This document shows positions 45,518 to 56,956 of a stretch of DNA of 64,000 nt, one piece after another. A program made the translations under genes and the position numbers. Each line of letters begins with the position of its first letter. Within the stretch, counting starts at the first letter, position 1. Source of the DNA: Phialocephala subalpina (Eukaryota; Ascomycota; Leotiomycetes; Helotiales; Mollisiaceae). Below the pieces are notes generated by a model. That model was not told where the DNA came from and ran no database searches. It worked only from the letters and a program-made list of their open reading frames with translations. Location of the stretch: the NCBI GenBank assembly GCA_900073065.1, contig FJOG01000025.1:1-64000 (forward strand). The letters run 5' to 3'.

Positions 45518-47619
45518 ATGGCAACACCTGTCCCACAACTGGAACTTACCAGACCTGATGAGGTCATTTCCGTCCCTATTCGAGTCCGATCTTTCCCACT
45601 GCGCGCTTCGAAAACCTTTCCGAATACTCCTCACTTTGATTTGGACAGTCTACCAAAATATGAGAAGTTCAAAAAGCTAGGAAACTGGCTCAGACAGTGC
45701 ATGAGTGAGCAGGCTGGCACATCGAAAGATAACAACAATATTGGCACTTTTTTACCACCAGCAATTCTGGATCGGCTTTTCTCCAAAGAAGTCATCGAGC
45801 GCGAGTTAGAGAAGGAGGACTGCGGTCTTGACACCGCCAACATTGTGAAGATTATGTTTCGGGCCGACGAAGAGGAGCTTGAAGAGGAAGCCAAGACGTA
45901 CTTTACCATTTTCGCTATCCTAGCTCTTTTGGAAAGAGTCTGTGATGTGAGTAAATTTGTGGAGGGCGGTGATAAGAGTATATGCGATCAAGATCTGCCG
46001 TTAGAGCTGCAGCCAGGCGAAGATCCTGGGAGCAAGGAACTCCGCCGCAAAGATGAGTCGCAGCAGAGCCGTTGTTTCCACAGATGGAGGGACCATGAAC
46101 TCGAATACTTCGACAACTACCAATGGCGTCTACGCGTTCCGACGTTTGGCCTGAATCCTGATAAAACCCTCAGACATTACAAGCTTCACGATAGAGACAT
46201 CTTGCCCTGGTGTGAAGAGCATTCGGTGAGCCAGCAGGAGGTCATGTCCGGGGGCTATGGAAGCGTGAAGAAGGTGAAGATTCATCCACTTTGTCATGAA
46301 TATCATGAGACTCTAAAAGCGGTGCGTATGCTCCAACCTGTTCAGTGGACCATTGCTAAAAGCGGGTTCTTCTTGCTAGATAAATGTCTCCGGTGGACTC
46401 TTCGCAGTGAAGACTCTCAAAGATTCGGATGATGTCACATTCCAGAAGGAAGTCAACAGCCTGAAAAAGTTCAATGGCATGGTCCATGATCACCTCGTCA
46501 CGCTCTTGGGGACTTTCACGCATAAGAAGCAGTTTAACATGATATTCCCGTCGGCTGAATGTGACGTGGAGAACTATTGGAAGAAGATCAACCCGTCACC
46601 CAACCTGGAGGATATAGAATTTGTACGCTGGGTATCCAGACAGTGCCGAGGAATTATGGAAGCTATAGATATTATTCATAACCCTAAGCGCCCCACCACT
46701 CTGTCGCAGGAGAGTCAGGAGGCCATACTATATGGACGCCATGGAGACATCAAGCCCGAGAACATCCTCTGGTTCAAGTCATCAAACGAGGCAGACAGAG
46801 GTATTTGGGTCATCTCGGACCTAGGTCTCACGGCATTCAATCGCGAGATCAGTCGCTCGATGGTCCCGAACAAGTCAATACTTTACACTCCAGGGTATAG
46901 GCCACCAGAATGTGACATCAAAGGCGGAAAGATATCTAGAGCTTTCGACATCTGGACCTTGGGTTGCTTCTATCTTGAGATGCTTTGCTGGCTCCTGGGC
47001 GGATGGCAGCTGAAAGAGGATTTCGAGACAGAGCGGTGCAAAGCAGTCTTCATCACTGGAAGTGGAAGTGATATATTTTTTGACCTCCAGCTCAGTAGTG
47101 GAGACGATAAGACCAACGAGGAGTTCATAGCAATCATCAAACCGCAGGTTTCAGAGGTAAGTTTACATTACTTTCCTGAATGAGGTTGAAATCATAATGA
47201 TCATCCACTTCCGAGAACATTAGGTAACGTGGGATACGTCGACATAGATGATCAATGATCTCCACAACCATCAGGACAGCACAGACTATGTTCACGACTT
47301 TCTAGACATCATTGAAGACGATATGCTAGTCGTCCTCTCAGTTGACCGGCAGCGCCAGAGATCTCCGGAGTTGCTCGAAAGACTCGACAAAATGAACCAA
47401 AAATGCATAGACGATGTGAACTACTGCACGAGAAAGACACCACCTCCAATCAGACGTATCGTCCGAGTATCTACTGGAACCGAAGCAAGGCTCAACGACA
47501 ACGCAATGAAAATGGTTGAAAAGAATAATGTGCGGTCGAGATTGTCGACCCACGTGCCACGGCCTGAGAAGCCGGTGCACAAGTCTATGCGAGAAGAAGA
47601 GCTGAGAAATTTGAAGTAG
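45518..47619 (+). CDS. protein kinase with fungal-specific N-terminal region (kinase 1)
   Basis: A 650-aa protein from exons 45518-46321, 46380-47156 and 47248-47619 (introns of 58 and 91 nt, phase 0). Residues about 40-240 are a helical region shared with the kinase at 54 kb: FLPPAILDRLFSKEVIEREL, FAILALLERVCDVSKFV and CFHRWRDHELEYFDNYQW. Kinase domain: glycine loop GGYGSVKKVKIH near residue 245, FAVKTL (Lys about 279), catalytic loop YGRHGDIKPENILWF (Asp about 391), metal motif SDLG (DLG instead of DFG, about 415), and GYRPPECD in place of APE. The C-tail is basic and short. Key Lys, catalytic Asp and Asn are present, so activity is plausible despite DLG. Such kinases are common and uncharacterised in Pezizomycotina. 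The second acceptor is fixed by a TAG directly before the exon. Confidence 0.85.
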
Positions 47620-48091
47620 TGTTGAGTAGCCATAGAAACGCCTTCTTTTCCCTTTCGCTCAATTACTGGCAACATGAAGTGCCACAAGAGTATCAGTCGT
47701 CGCGACTTGCAGGGTAGGGTACGGCGTTTCTGGGATGTTGCTATGTTGATGAAGTCCAAACTTTGGTAATCCTTTCGGACGAATTTTCGAGGGGGCTTCT
47801 TTCCTACTACAATTTGTCTTCCTCCATGATCTTTCAGCTGGACAGCGATATGAGATGAAAATTTCTTGACCTGTCTCGATGCCTCCCCATCGTGAAAATT
47901 TGAACTTTTGGTGCAAGAACCTCTCGGTCACGACCCGTTTATTTCTCACACATCCCCTGTATCAATAGCGTTCTGTTGTCCCTTCCGCTTGAAAATAGCT
48001 TCGAACCATCGACCTCAGATTATATCCTCGCTGTATCTCTATATCGCGAGTCTCCAGTCGAGATCAAGTATGCCGTCGAGTTGGTAGATAA
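47620..48091. other. intergenic between kinase 1 and small gene
   Basis: Convergent 3' ends of kinase 1 (+) and the small gene (-). Nothing further recognised. Confidence 0.5.
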
Positions 48092-48429
48092 TCACGACCC
48101 TTGCTCATAATGTTCGACTTGGGCGGCTTCCTTCAACTGGATAACTTCGTTCTTTACACAAACATGTTAGAAAACTAGTACCGAGGCATTCGTAAATAAC
48201 CAAATTCGTAAAGAGGGGGCACATACTGGTCGCAGGGGGCGAGGAATGGTGCATTGAAATCGTCCACGCTTCCACTACAATCAACAGCATCAGTCATGAG
48301 AACCTCGAAAATGTTGTGGGAGGAACTCACCAAGATTGTAGACTTGCCCCAACCAAATAGTTGGACGAAAAATGTCTCTAATGCACGTTCTTCGGTGTAT
48401 GTTGCCCTCACAACGACAGTGACCGCCAT
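48092..48429 (-). CDS. tiny fungal protein, 68 aa, paralogue of the 87-aa protein at 52 kb
   Basis: Exons on the minus strand: 48429-48331, 48274-48227 and 48151-48092; introns of 56 and 75 nt, both phase 0. The product starts MAVTVVVRATYTEERALETF and continues LFGWGKSTILWKRGRFQCTI, then PRPLRP, intron, NEVIQLKEAAQVEHYEQGS. No signal peptide, no membrane helix. The core W/Y-K-x-x-R-x-x-x-x-x-I followed by NE(V/L) just after a phase-0 intron is shared with the gene at 51966-52283. It sits between kinase 1 and the CorA-like relic. Function unknown; the splice-based model is supported by frame agreement only. Confidence 0.55.
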
Positions 48430-49402
48430 TTTGAGTGAGGAGTACGAGGATGCAGAAGTTTGAATTTGAAACACGCGAAATTAAAAATAATAATTGTATG
48501 TACTTTGTGATGCGATGAAGAACACGAGCGGATAGCTTGAAGTAGTTTGACAAGAGTGAAGAAACAATATGATGTTCTGTGTCTCGAGGAAATATATTAT
48601 TTCTTCATGGTGGCGGTGCCACCACAAAATCCCCAGGGCGAAGTCCAGAGGCGTCGCGGATGGTGGCAGGGAATCTGCGAGACCCTGCAAGCCCAGTCAG
48701 AAGCCTGGTCTTCCGTCCGATTCAGTGTGCCGGCATACTTGGAGGCGAATCAGCAGATATGAACATGCATTATGCGCTGTCATGCTACCGTAACACTTGA
48801 AGGTAGCAAGAGGAGCTGATGAGATCTCGACGTGGTCAGAGAAACTCGTGAAATGATCCTCCTTTCAAGGCTCGCTTAAATGTGGCCCAAGCTTAGGAAA
48901 CCTCACGAAAGACTTCAATAAATCATGTATTTTCAAGTCTTGCATTGCAATGATATAGGATTGTAACTCCAAAAGAAAGCTTGGAAATAGAAGTTGTTAA
49001 GGCAGAGTTTTAAACTATGACCGATCTTGCAATCTGGCAATTGTTTATCATAATACACAACTGCGAATTGAAGGTCAAATTGCTCGTTTTGATAGAACAT
49101 CCCGTCTATCCTAGGCTGGTAATTTTGATAGTACTCAGCATAGAAAGTGTGACCTTGGAAGTATTTCGTGGCCACAGGCTTGTTTACTCAAGATTGTTCT
49201 CACAATGCCGAGTACTCGGGCACAGGGGGGCGTTGAGAGCAGCCAATCACTGAGTGCTGAGCCAGAGAGAAAATGAGACCCATCTCCGCTTCACAGCCTC
49301 ACACAGCCTCACTTCCAAGGCCTGTCGCAAGAGACGCCATGCCGCCGACAACAACCTCAAATTTTTGTCGAAGGCGCTCATACACGCATACTACACGTAG
49401 AT
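48430..49402. other. intergenic, 1 kb
   Basis: Divergent upstream region between the 68-aa gene (-) and the CorA-like relic (+). No gene seen; several short overlapping open frames near 48550-48800 have no supporting feature. Confidence 0.45.
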
Positions 49403-51367
49403 ATGGACTGGGCTCGAGATGCAACAGGTATCAGCGACAATGATTATCGAAATGTCTACAAGTACGAGGAGAAGCCGACCACCGTTGTTCGAATGACCAC
49501 TGGAGACAAGGTGTGACACACCCCATTCCAGGAGGGCTTCTGGCTGACGAAATGGAAGGAGCCATCGATATTGTCTTTCAAGTCGGAGGAAGAGTGGGTT
49601 TCTTGGCTGGAATCGGTACGATTGTCCTGACTCAGGCAATGGAGGTTGCTGATCACGTGCGTAGGAGGAACGGCCGCGCATCGATGGATCAAAGTCTGGC
49701 TACGTTCTGATGTAAGCAATTTCGACTAAGATGGTCGAATACTTCCTGACCGTTGTTTTAGTTTAGCAAAGCGCACAGGAGAGCCTACATTTTCTGCTCC
49801 CAGCCGAGTTGGGTCAGGAGAATGGCTAGACAGATACAAAAAGGAGATACCGTCTATATCAAGAGCTCAAAGGACCTTGACTTTTGCTTCGTTGGCAGAA
49901 AAGAGCATAATTGGTGGTGGAAACCAGGGAAGCCCACTTGGGAGCGGAAGGCGGGGTGTCCGCACTCTTCCTTTCTCAGAGAATGTCTTCCGACAGATAA
50001 CGAAAAGGTTTTATACTCATGGATCTATATCCCGGGTAATAAGTCGAGCAGATGTACAAACATTCTCTAGCTCTGAAGTTGAGATGGGAGAGTTAGATGG
50101 ACAGACTTGCCTGGCAGACGGTGAGAGCTTCATTCCAGGTTTTTGACAGGAAGAGTTAAATTACCCCGCACTAACACTAACATTCCTTGTAGTCTATAAT
50201 TGTCGAACATCAAACGCTTGGGATATGGATCTTGCGCTTACTACTACATACTTCCCTCATCGTGGCTTAACCTTTGCCATTCTGTTCGGTTGTCCACTGT
50301 CAGTCGAAGAGGAGATTATCAGAAGGCTGTCTTTCGCAACAGCCGAGGCCGCCTACCCTCTATTGTTACCTGGCATATTTGTTGAGCTGGAGAGGACTAG
50401 GCATGTGCACGTAGTGGAAGCAATGATTGACGAGCTTGAGACCAAGATATTCGAGGCAGATCTCTTCAAAGATGAGACGGAGCAGTCGCACACTTCAAGA
50501 AGAGAGACGAGGAACCAGGAGAAGCGAACTGCATTTCTCGATACGGCCTATCTCAGGAATGGCCTTATCGGCTGGAGTGCGCAACTGTCGAAGATGGTCC
50601 AAAATTCGGAAGACCTCGAGAACAATGTTTTTGCAGCAGGAGATCTTCCAAATGCGACCAGTGCTAGGTTGAGGAGCTGCCCTGCTGAACAGATCAATCT
50701 TGAATTGCCAATGATATCGATTAACCATCAGGGAAGAGATGAATTGGAAAATCTCGATGGATCGGACAATGAAGCTGATTCGACAAGCTGGATTGCTGTT
50801 GAACAAAACGACAGTCCAGAACGGACGAAGAATACGATGCGGAGAGCAGGTCGTAAGATCAGGGACCGCCTTCAAGCCATAATTGACGAATATGAAGACA
50901 AGATTCGGGACTGTACGATGAGATTGGAAGGAATGGCAATGGCAACTCAATGGGTAGAGTTTTCCTGCAATTCCAGAGGAACGAAGCTGACTCGGGACCT
51001 CTATCCAGACTCAAGGTGAAATCAACTTCGAAATTGCTTTGGCTACTGGCCGTGACTCTAGGCACATGAGATCCATTGCTCTACTTACTATGGTCTTCCT
51101 ACCGGGAACGTTCTTCGCAGTAAGTAAACGATTCTCTACATGCGCAACGCTTGCTAAGCTAACTTTTCTTAGAGCGTGTTTTCGATGACCTTTTTCAACT
51201 GGTCCGGGTCGAACGGTAATGCCGAGGTTTCAGGGTACATATGGATCTATATTCTGGTTACTGTCTGTTTCACCCTTGCCACGGTTGGGACCTGGTACTA
51301 CCTTTCTATATGGCGGCACTCTAGGCCAAGCAAACCGAAGTCAGAAGAGGAGGAGGCTCTTGTATGA
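49403..51367 (+). pseudogene. CorA-like membrane protein gene with nonsense codons and frameshift in its N-terminal half
   Basis: The N-terminal frame from ATG 49403 (DWARDATGISDNDYRNVYKY) meets TGA after VRMTTGDKV, then continues HTPFQEGFWLTKWKEP to a second TGA after LESVRLS. It resumes with LRQWRLLITCVGGTAAHRW. The next block needs a different frame: LAKRTGEPTFSAPSRVGSGE up to GSISRVISRADVQTF (to 50120). The rest is clean. Intron 50121-50192 leads to VYNCRTSNAWDMDLALTTT and FVELERTRHVHVVEAMIDEL (50193-50953). Then come a coiled-coil-like region, exon 51009-51119 (INFEIALATGRDSRHMRSIA, TMVFLPGTFFA) and exon 51173-51367 with two membrane segments (SMTFFNW, IWIYILVTVCFTLATVGTWY). This is the fungal CorA-like family with a cytosolic domain and two C-terminal TMs. 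Mg2+ transport is not established for it. The intact 3' half suggests recent damage. Confidence 0.7.
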
Positions 51368-51965
51368 TCACAACTGTGAGTCGTTTAGGTCAATTCATGT
51401 TAGCCTGAAGTCATGTAATAGGTAACCCAATAAAGTGTATGAATTATTCAGCTACCCGTTGGCTTGCAGGATGCTCTAGGTACTTTCTTCCTCTACATCA
51501 TCGCCATCAGACAGTCTTTCAGACGTATATCTATGATTGCACGTGACTTTAATCGAATACGGCGTTTTGCATCTACTGGAGAACGGTGCGGAGACTCTGG
51601 AGAGTCTAAAGTGTGACACATTTCTCAAACTAAGACTGCTGATAGCTCCCCTTCAACCCAAAATAGTACAAGATAGAAACGCCGTTTGACAGGGGAAAAA
51701 AACGATGAAATACCCCATGCCCGCAGAGAACGATTCCCAAAACTCCATCGACGTGTGAACGTCTAAAATTAAACCGAAAAGGAGCATCCTGCTTCCTTAA
51801 GCTATATGCTGCCAACTTTTTGAAATGACACCCAACTATGCCAAAGTGACTGTCCAAGCTCTGCAACAAATGAAACAATGATGTGAATCTAGAAGACCTG
51901 TTCCTTCTACTCTATGACACCAATATATAGCGAAGTTTGCACTCTATGGTAGCAAGTAAACCGAT
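51368..51965. other. intergenic, convergent 3' ends
   Basis: Between the CorA-like relic (+) and the 87-aa gene (-). No gene recognised. Confidence 0.5.
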
Positions 51966-52283
51966 TCAAGGGTCAAATAGACCTGGGCTGGTCGCCGCTG
52001 TAGATCCAGTTCGTGGCAGATATTTGCAGCGAGTCACAAGTTCATTCTGAAGTTGCCACTTAGCTTTTGACTTCAAACTGAAGATAGAAGTTCAACTCAC
52101 CAAGTCGAAGTCTTTGGATGACCGGATGTTATACACATTGTGACGCATTTCAACCTTGTATTGGCCCGGCCCAAGAAGGTCTTTGAGTTCGGTGGATAGC
52201 CTCCGTGGACTTGACACGTACTTGGAGTGCAGACTCCTTTCGATAGTCATGTCATCGAAGTGCAACTCAGGAGTGGTTGACAT
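51966..52283 (-). CDS. tiny fungal protein, 87 aa, paralogue of the 68-aa protein at 48 kb
   Basis: Exons on the minus strand: 52283-52101 and 52046-51966; one phase-0 intron of 54 nt. The product starts MSTTPELHFDDMTIERSLHS. The core is GPGQYKVEMRHNVYNIRSSK, then DFDL, intron, NELVTRCKYLPRTGSTAATS, ending GLFDP. The YKVEMRHNVYNI block with NEL right after the intron parallels WKRGRFQCTI and NEV of the gene at 48 kb. No signal or TM. The ATG at 52283 is the first in frame; the frame opens further upstream without an ATG. Function unknown. Confidence 0.6.
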
Positions 52284-53460
52284 GGAGATCACGGAGCCTG
52301 ATGTAGATTGTTGAGGCGTGGAAGGTATCAAATTGGCTTGCGATTCGAGAAGGCGATCAAATCAAGAAGGTCGAAGTTTAATTCTGTTGATTTGCTCTTT
52401 TTGACCTCAACGAAAGATATACAGCAGCATGGTTCGGCGGTCGGAGAGCAGCGTGGTTCCCATCATTTATTTGCGATGAGATGACACAGCTATCAGGCTT
52501 TCACCACTCGTGTGACAGCTGAATGACAACGTCGGGGGCTGAGCAGAAGGATGGTTCCACAGCGGATGACTGGGCGCGCATACTAGGCATTGTTGGTAGG
52601 CGTTCTCAGAACTGGCTGGCTGAGCCATTTTAATACGGCCATAAGGCTCACGACTGCAGACGAACAATTCGTATGCGACCGCCAAACCCCGTTTTCCTCT
52701 CCTTGCGCATCGAATCATGCGATGCAAGCAAAAAGAACTCTTCACCGAAGCCGCAGGTGCGGGACGGCCGAGGAGAAGAATTGGTCGAGCGCAAATCCGG
52801 GCGCATGCACCGCCTTTTCGGGCTTGTTGCTGCTAGTTGCCGCCTGCGCTACCATCATCGTGATGAAAACGGCCAATGAATAACTTCGCCAGTACACCAA
52901 TCTGAGAGCCTCTTTCCTAGAATATCGAAAGGATATTTTCCAGCCCCGTCGAGCTACCTTTCAGTTGTAGACTGCTCGCTGCGCCGACTCTCACTCAAGA
53001 TTTCTCAATGTTCAAAATTACGAAAATCCAACAGGCTCGAAGACTCAACAAACCTCGAAAGGGCGATAACTTTCTTCTCGAGATTGAACGCTAGGAGACG
53101 CGAGACTTTAACAATTTGACAGAGACAGACAATTCTGAGTGATGTCTTATCTGGTCACAAGGCTGGAGGTAATGTGTCCGTTTCCTTTGGCCTCCATTTG
53201 ACTTGCAAGCAATCGTGATCAGCTGCATCATATCACTCACTTGCCACCCACACCATCATGCCACCAAAAATTTCAAAATGTAGATAGGTGGGATCAGAAA
53301 GATGGTGTGCAACCAAAGTTGTGGCTTTCAGTCAACTCCCTGCTCATCTAAGCTGTTTTAGAAATGTGTTGGACGCCACTCGCGAACCATTGGTCAATTG
53401 CGCTCTGTTATCTGCAGATAGAATCCAATTCAGTTAAAGCATTCTGCAAGTGGGAGTGCT
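52284..53460. other. intergenic, 1.2 kb
   Basis: No supported gene. Overlapping + strand open frames at about 52590-52883 show no convincing protein features. Confidence 0.45.
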
Positions 53461-53734
53461 TCAGCATAATGCTGAGGCTGAACCAATTCGCTGGAAGAGG
53501 GCACGGAACAAGGAATTCTTCCACAGACTGAGGTCTACCTCCGAGCACCCCGAACCAAGGCACGCAGAGCCCCAAATGCCCATCTAGAAAGTATTACTAT
53601 GTGATTTGCACAGCCGCAAGGCTCACTGATCTGTTGAATGGGGGCGACAACTGTCTGTCTTTGGATTCTCCACACTCCCAGCAGTCTGGATTGAACTCGA
53701 TATAATCTCCATAATTCCACGAGCCGCGTCGCAT
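53461..53734 (-). CDS. hypothetical small protein, 76 aa
   Basis: Proposed exons on the minus strand: 53734-53627 and 53583-53461, with a 43-nt GTGAGC...TAG intron, phase 0. The product starts MRRGSWNYGDYIEFNPDCWE, with CGES, and the second exon gives MGIWGSACLGSGCSEVDLSL and ends SALC. Tryptophans and paired cysteines in both exons suggest a real small protein, but no family is recognised and the intron is near the lower size limit. It lies upstream of kinase 2 and is transcribed away from it. Confidence 0.35.
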
Positions 53735-54043
53735 TGCAACAATCAGCTCTGAACGCCGTACTTTGTCCTTTCACGGTACGAAGGGGATGTGGATAGCAAT
53801 GGAGGTATATCTACCAAACCCGTGCTCAAGGGAAGGTAATTAACATATACGAAGCCGAACGGTCGTGCGCAACATAGAGAGGTAAGCGATCCATTAGATG
53901 CGGCCAGTACGAGATTAGAAGCCTCAGGGCAAGCTGACACGATCTGTCGCAGAACCACTCACTTCCAATAACACCATGGCGCAAAGAGGCAGAAATTCAA
54001 GGGCCAGGATCATCCTCCCTCAAACCACCGAATGCTAGCAGCA

Positions 54044-56956
54044 ATGCGCTTGGTGTCCTCAGATCAGACTCGGACGTGAGTAGTGTTGTGAATGACCTTG
54101 GTGACGCAAGGCAGCTTGCCCAAACCAGAGACCGCGGTCACATTAGATCTGCAACCAGGACAGGTATCTTAGTATCCCATGCTGGAACCAGCTTTGCGGA
54201 ATCTACCAGCCAGCTCGGTAATATTGACTCCGATATTCTGTCCCAACTAGAAGCACCGGAACAACAAGACAGAAATGGTGACACAAAAGTGTACAAATAT
54301 CAGAACCTAGGACGCAAGATCCGAGCTGCACTGCAGACGTCCTCATGGGAAAGAGAAGGGAAAAGATTCCTGCCGATCGATGAATTGGAAGATATTATCA
54401 CCAAAAAGGCTATCCACCAGGAATTGCAGCGACAAGGGAGCGATACATCCTTGGTAGAAGACATCTGGGAGGCTGGGCAGTCCCGATCAAAGTCCTTGAC
54501 AACAAGGCGCAAGATTTTTGCTATTCTTGTTTTGATTGACCAAGTCCCCGCAATCGTCGACTTCATCAAAGAAGGTCTTTACGACAGCGACCTGCCGTTT
54601 GCCGTCCGAGCAGGGATTGGGGACCATGAGAGATCCTACGATGTCTTCCGAAAAGTGAAAGAACGGGATGGGCGGCCAGAGGAAGAGATCGAAATTCAGT
54701 TCTTCAGGAAGTGGAGAGACAACAACGTGGAAAGCTTCGACCTAAACCAGTGGCAACTCCAGGCCCCATTCTTCTCCCTCGTGTCGAAGGACAATCTGAA
54801 AGTGTCGCATTATATCCTAGGTAGCCATGTCGTCCTTCCGTTCATCGAGGACAACTTAGTAGATGAACCACCAGCGCAGCACGGTGGCACCGCAGAAGTC
54901 AGACGTGTCAAGATCCACCGCGCCCACCAGAATTTGGCCATCTTCGTATGTGGAGCTCTTCGCGTTTCTAGACCCCCCGGAGAACTGCAAAAGCTGACTT
55001 TGTGCCTTCCAGGGTGACGAGGCTGATCATCCTTCGTACGCGGTCAAGCGACTTAACTCGAATGACCGCAGTGCCTTCGAGCGCGAGGTTGAGACCCTAA
55101 AGCGATTCAGCGGGAAGAACAACCGCCATCATTTAATCAATCTTCTCCTCACATACCATTATCGAGACCACTATCATCTCCTCTTCCACTGGGCCGATGG
55201 CAACTTGTTGGATTATTGGAAGACAAGGCATCCAAGTCCTGATACTCCCGTACGAGACGGCGAGTTAGCCAAGTGGGTATGCAGACAATGGCTTGGCGTT
55301 GTCGAGGGGCTTCAAGCCATTCATACCTACATTCCAGACCCCAGTCACGATACCCAAGATCCTTCCGACCCTCGACTCTACGGACGACATGGAGACCTCA
55401 AAGCAGAAAACATTCTTTGGTTCAGAAGACCACATTTCGAGGATGGACCGGCTGATCATTTCGGATCTTTTGTGATATCCGACTTTGGTTTGACGACGTT
55501 TCATCGAAAGGGAACAAAATCGCGAGTCAATCCGGAGACGCTTGGTCGGTCGCATTCATATCGGCCTCCCGAGTACGATGTTCAAAAGGAAGTATCTCAG
55601 AAATGTGATATCTGGAGTTTAGGATGTGTCCTCCTTGAGTTTCTACACTGGTACATGCTCGGATGGAAGGGAGTACAGGATTTCCAGAACAGTCGAATGA
55701 ACGACGGGGGCAGTCCCGAATTCCAGCTGGATGACTATTTCAACTTTGTCGAGGACCCATCGCAGAAGGGAACGAGGTTCAAAGAATCGGTCAAACAGGT
55801 AAAGCTTTCCTGAGATGTGATGGAGCAGCATTCTGTGATTGGACATCCACAATGAATCATTGGTCTAATGCGTTCTTAGGCTTTTGAACACCTCCGCAGT
55901 CGTCCAAAAGCCACCCAGTTTTTCCTGGACGTACTTGAACTAGTCGAAGACAGGCTCCTCCGCATGGACCCTGCCAATAGAGCCAGTTGTGGGGAGATTG
56001 TAGAAGCTTTCAGAGATTTCGATAGGGCATGTTCACTGGACGCCAGATACTGCACCGAACCGGTTTACAGCAAGCCAAGGCGAGCATCAACAGATTTATC
56101 ACAGTTGATGGCGACTACTTCGACCTTCTCTCGGGAGATTAAAATAATGCCAAGTTCGGAACACGAAAGCAGATTTAAAGAAGTTAGGAATTCCGAACTT
56201 ACGGAGCAAATCGGTCGTTCCATCCATGAGGCTAGACGTGTGCCTAGGACACGGAAATTGAGAACGACCAGCGACTTTGGAACGCAAGAGATACCAAACG
56301 ATGCCAACGAGGTAGACGAAGGAATTGATACGATCATGGAACAGGATGCGCAAACGAGCTCACCAAGAAAAGTGCATTTCCAGGATTCGGGCATTGATAT
56401 GAACGACGATGCTCAACGCGACTATTTTCCAACCCAAGACGAACAAGGCATGTCCAACGAGAACAGCAGGAAATTGAAGGAAGAACAAGACATATCCGAG
56501 CATGCCTTCGCCGTTCAAGACAACCGCTCTGCTCAGAGTTTTGGGACGTCTTCTATGCAGGATTTGTCAATGCAACTAAGACTGGTCCATACGATGGAAG
56601 CTAAAGAGCAGCAAGCAATTGAGCCGATGCACGCACAAACAGATCCAGATAAGGACGAAAATATTCTCGTCAACAACCCCACAGCTGATCTAGTAAATCC
56701 TAAATCAGCAACCCATTCATCTCCGATTCCAAGGACAGCGTTCATGCTTGACTACTCCGGGCACCACAAGATCTCCGAGCTGGCGAGCACTAACCTTCGC
56801 CCATCGGAGCCTCGCGAGATGCATCCACCAGACTCGCCGCCGAACCCTGTTGCGGAAGTAATCGATGAAGCTTCGAGACCCCTATTGGGGAGATATCCGG
56901 CCTTCGAACACTCTCGCCCCATAAAGTGGTACATCCAAATATTATGCTGCTATTGA
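54044..56956 (+). CDS. protein kinase with fungal-specific N-terminal region and long disordered C-tail (kinase 2)
   Basis: About 903 aa. Exons: 54044-54075 (tentative first exon), 54129-54945, 55013-55798 and 55880-56956. The main frame has no ATG upstream of the conserved part, only a GTG at 54076 that is better read as a GTGAGT donor, so a short first exon starting MRLVSSDQ is proposed. The N-terminal region parallels kinase 1: FLPIDELEDIITKKAIHQEL, KIFAILVLIDQVPAIVDFIK, FFRKWRDNNVESFDLNQWQL. Kinase domain: weak glycine loop HGGTAEVRRVKIH, SYAVKRL (Lys about 295), YGRHGDLKAENILWF (Asp about 411), VISDFGLTTF (about 440), SYRPPEYD and CDIWSLGCVLLEF. The tail of about 360 residues is polar and low in structure (SPRKVHFQDSGIDMNDD). 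Catalytic residues are present, but the glycine loop is degenerate. Confidence 0.82.

Noticed and set aside
49510..49640. Two 20-21-nt GT...AG micro-introns in the CorA-like exon
   Set aside because: Far below the size of fungal spliceosomal introns. The residues inside (HTPFQ and following) fit the family, so nonsense mutations are likelier.
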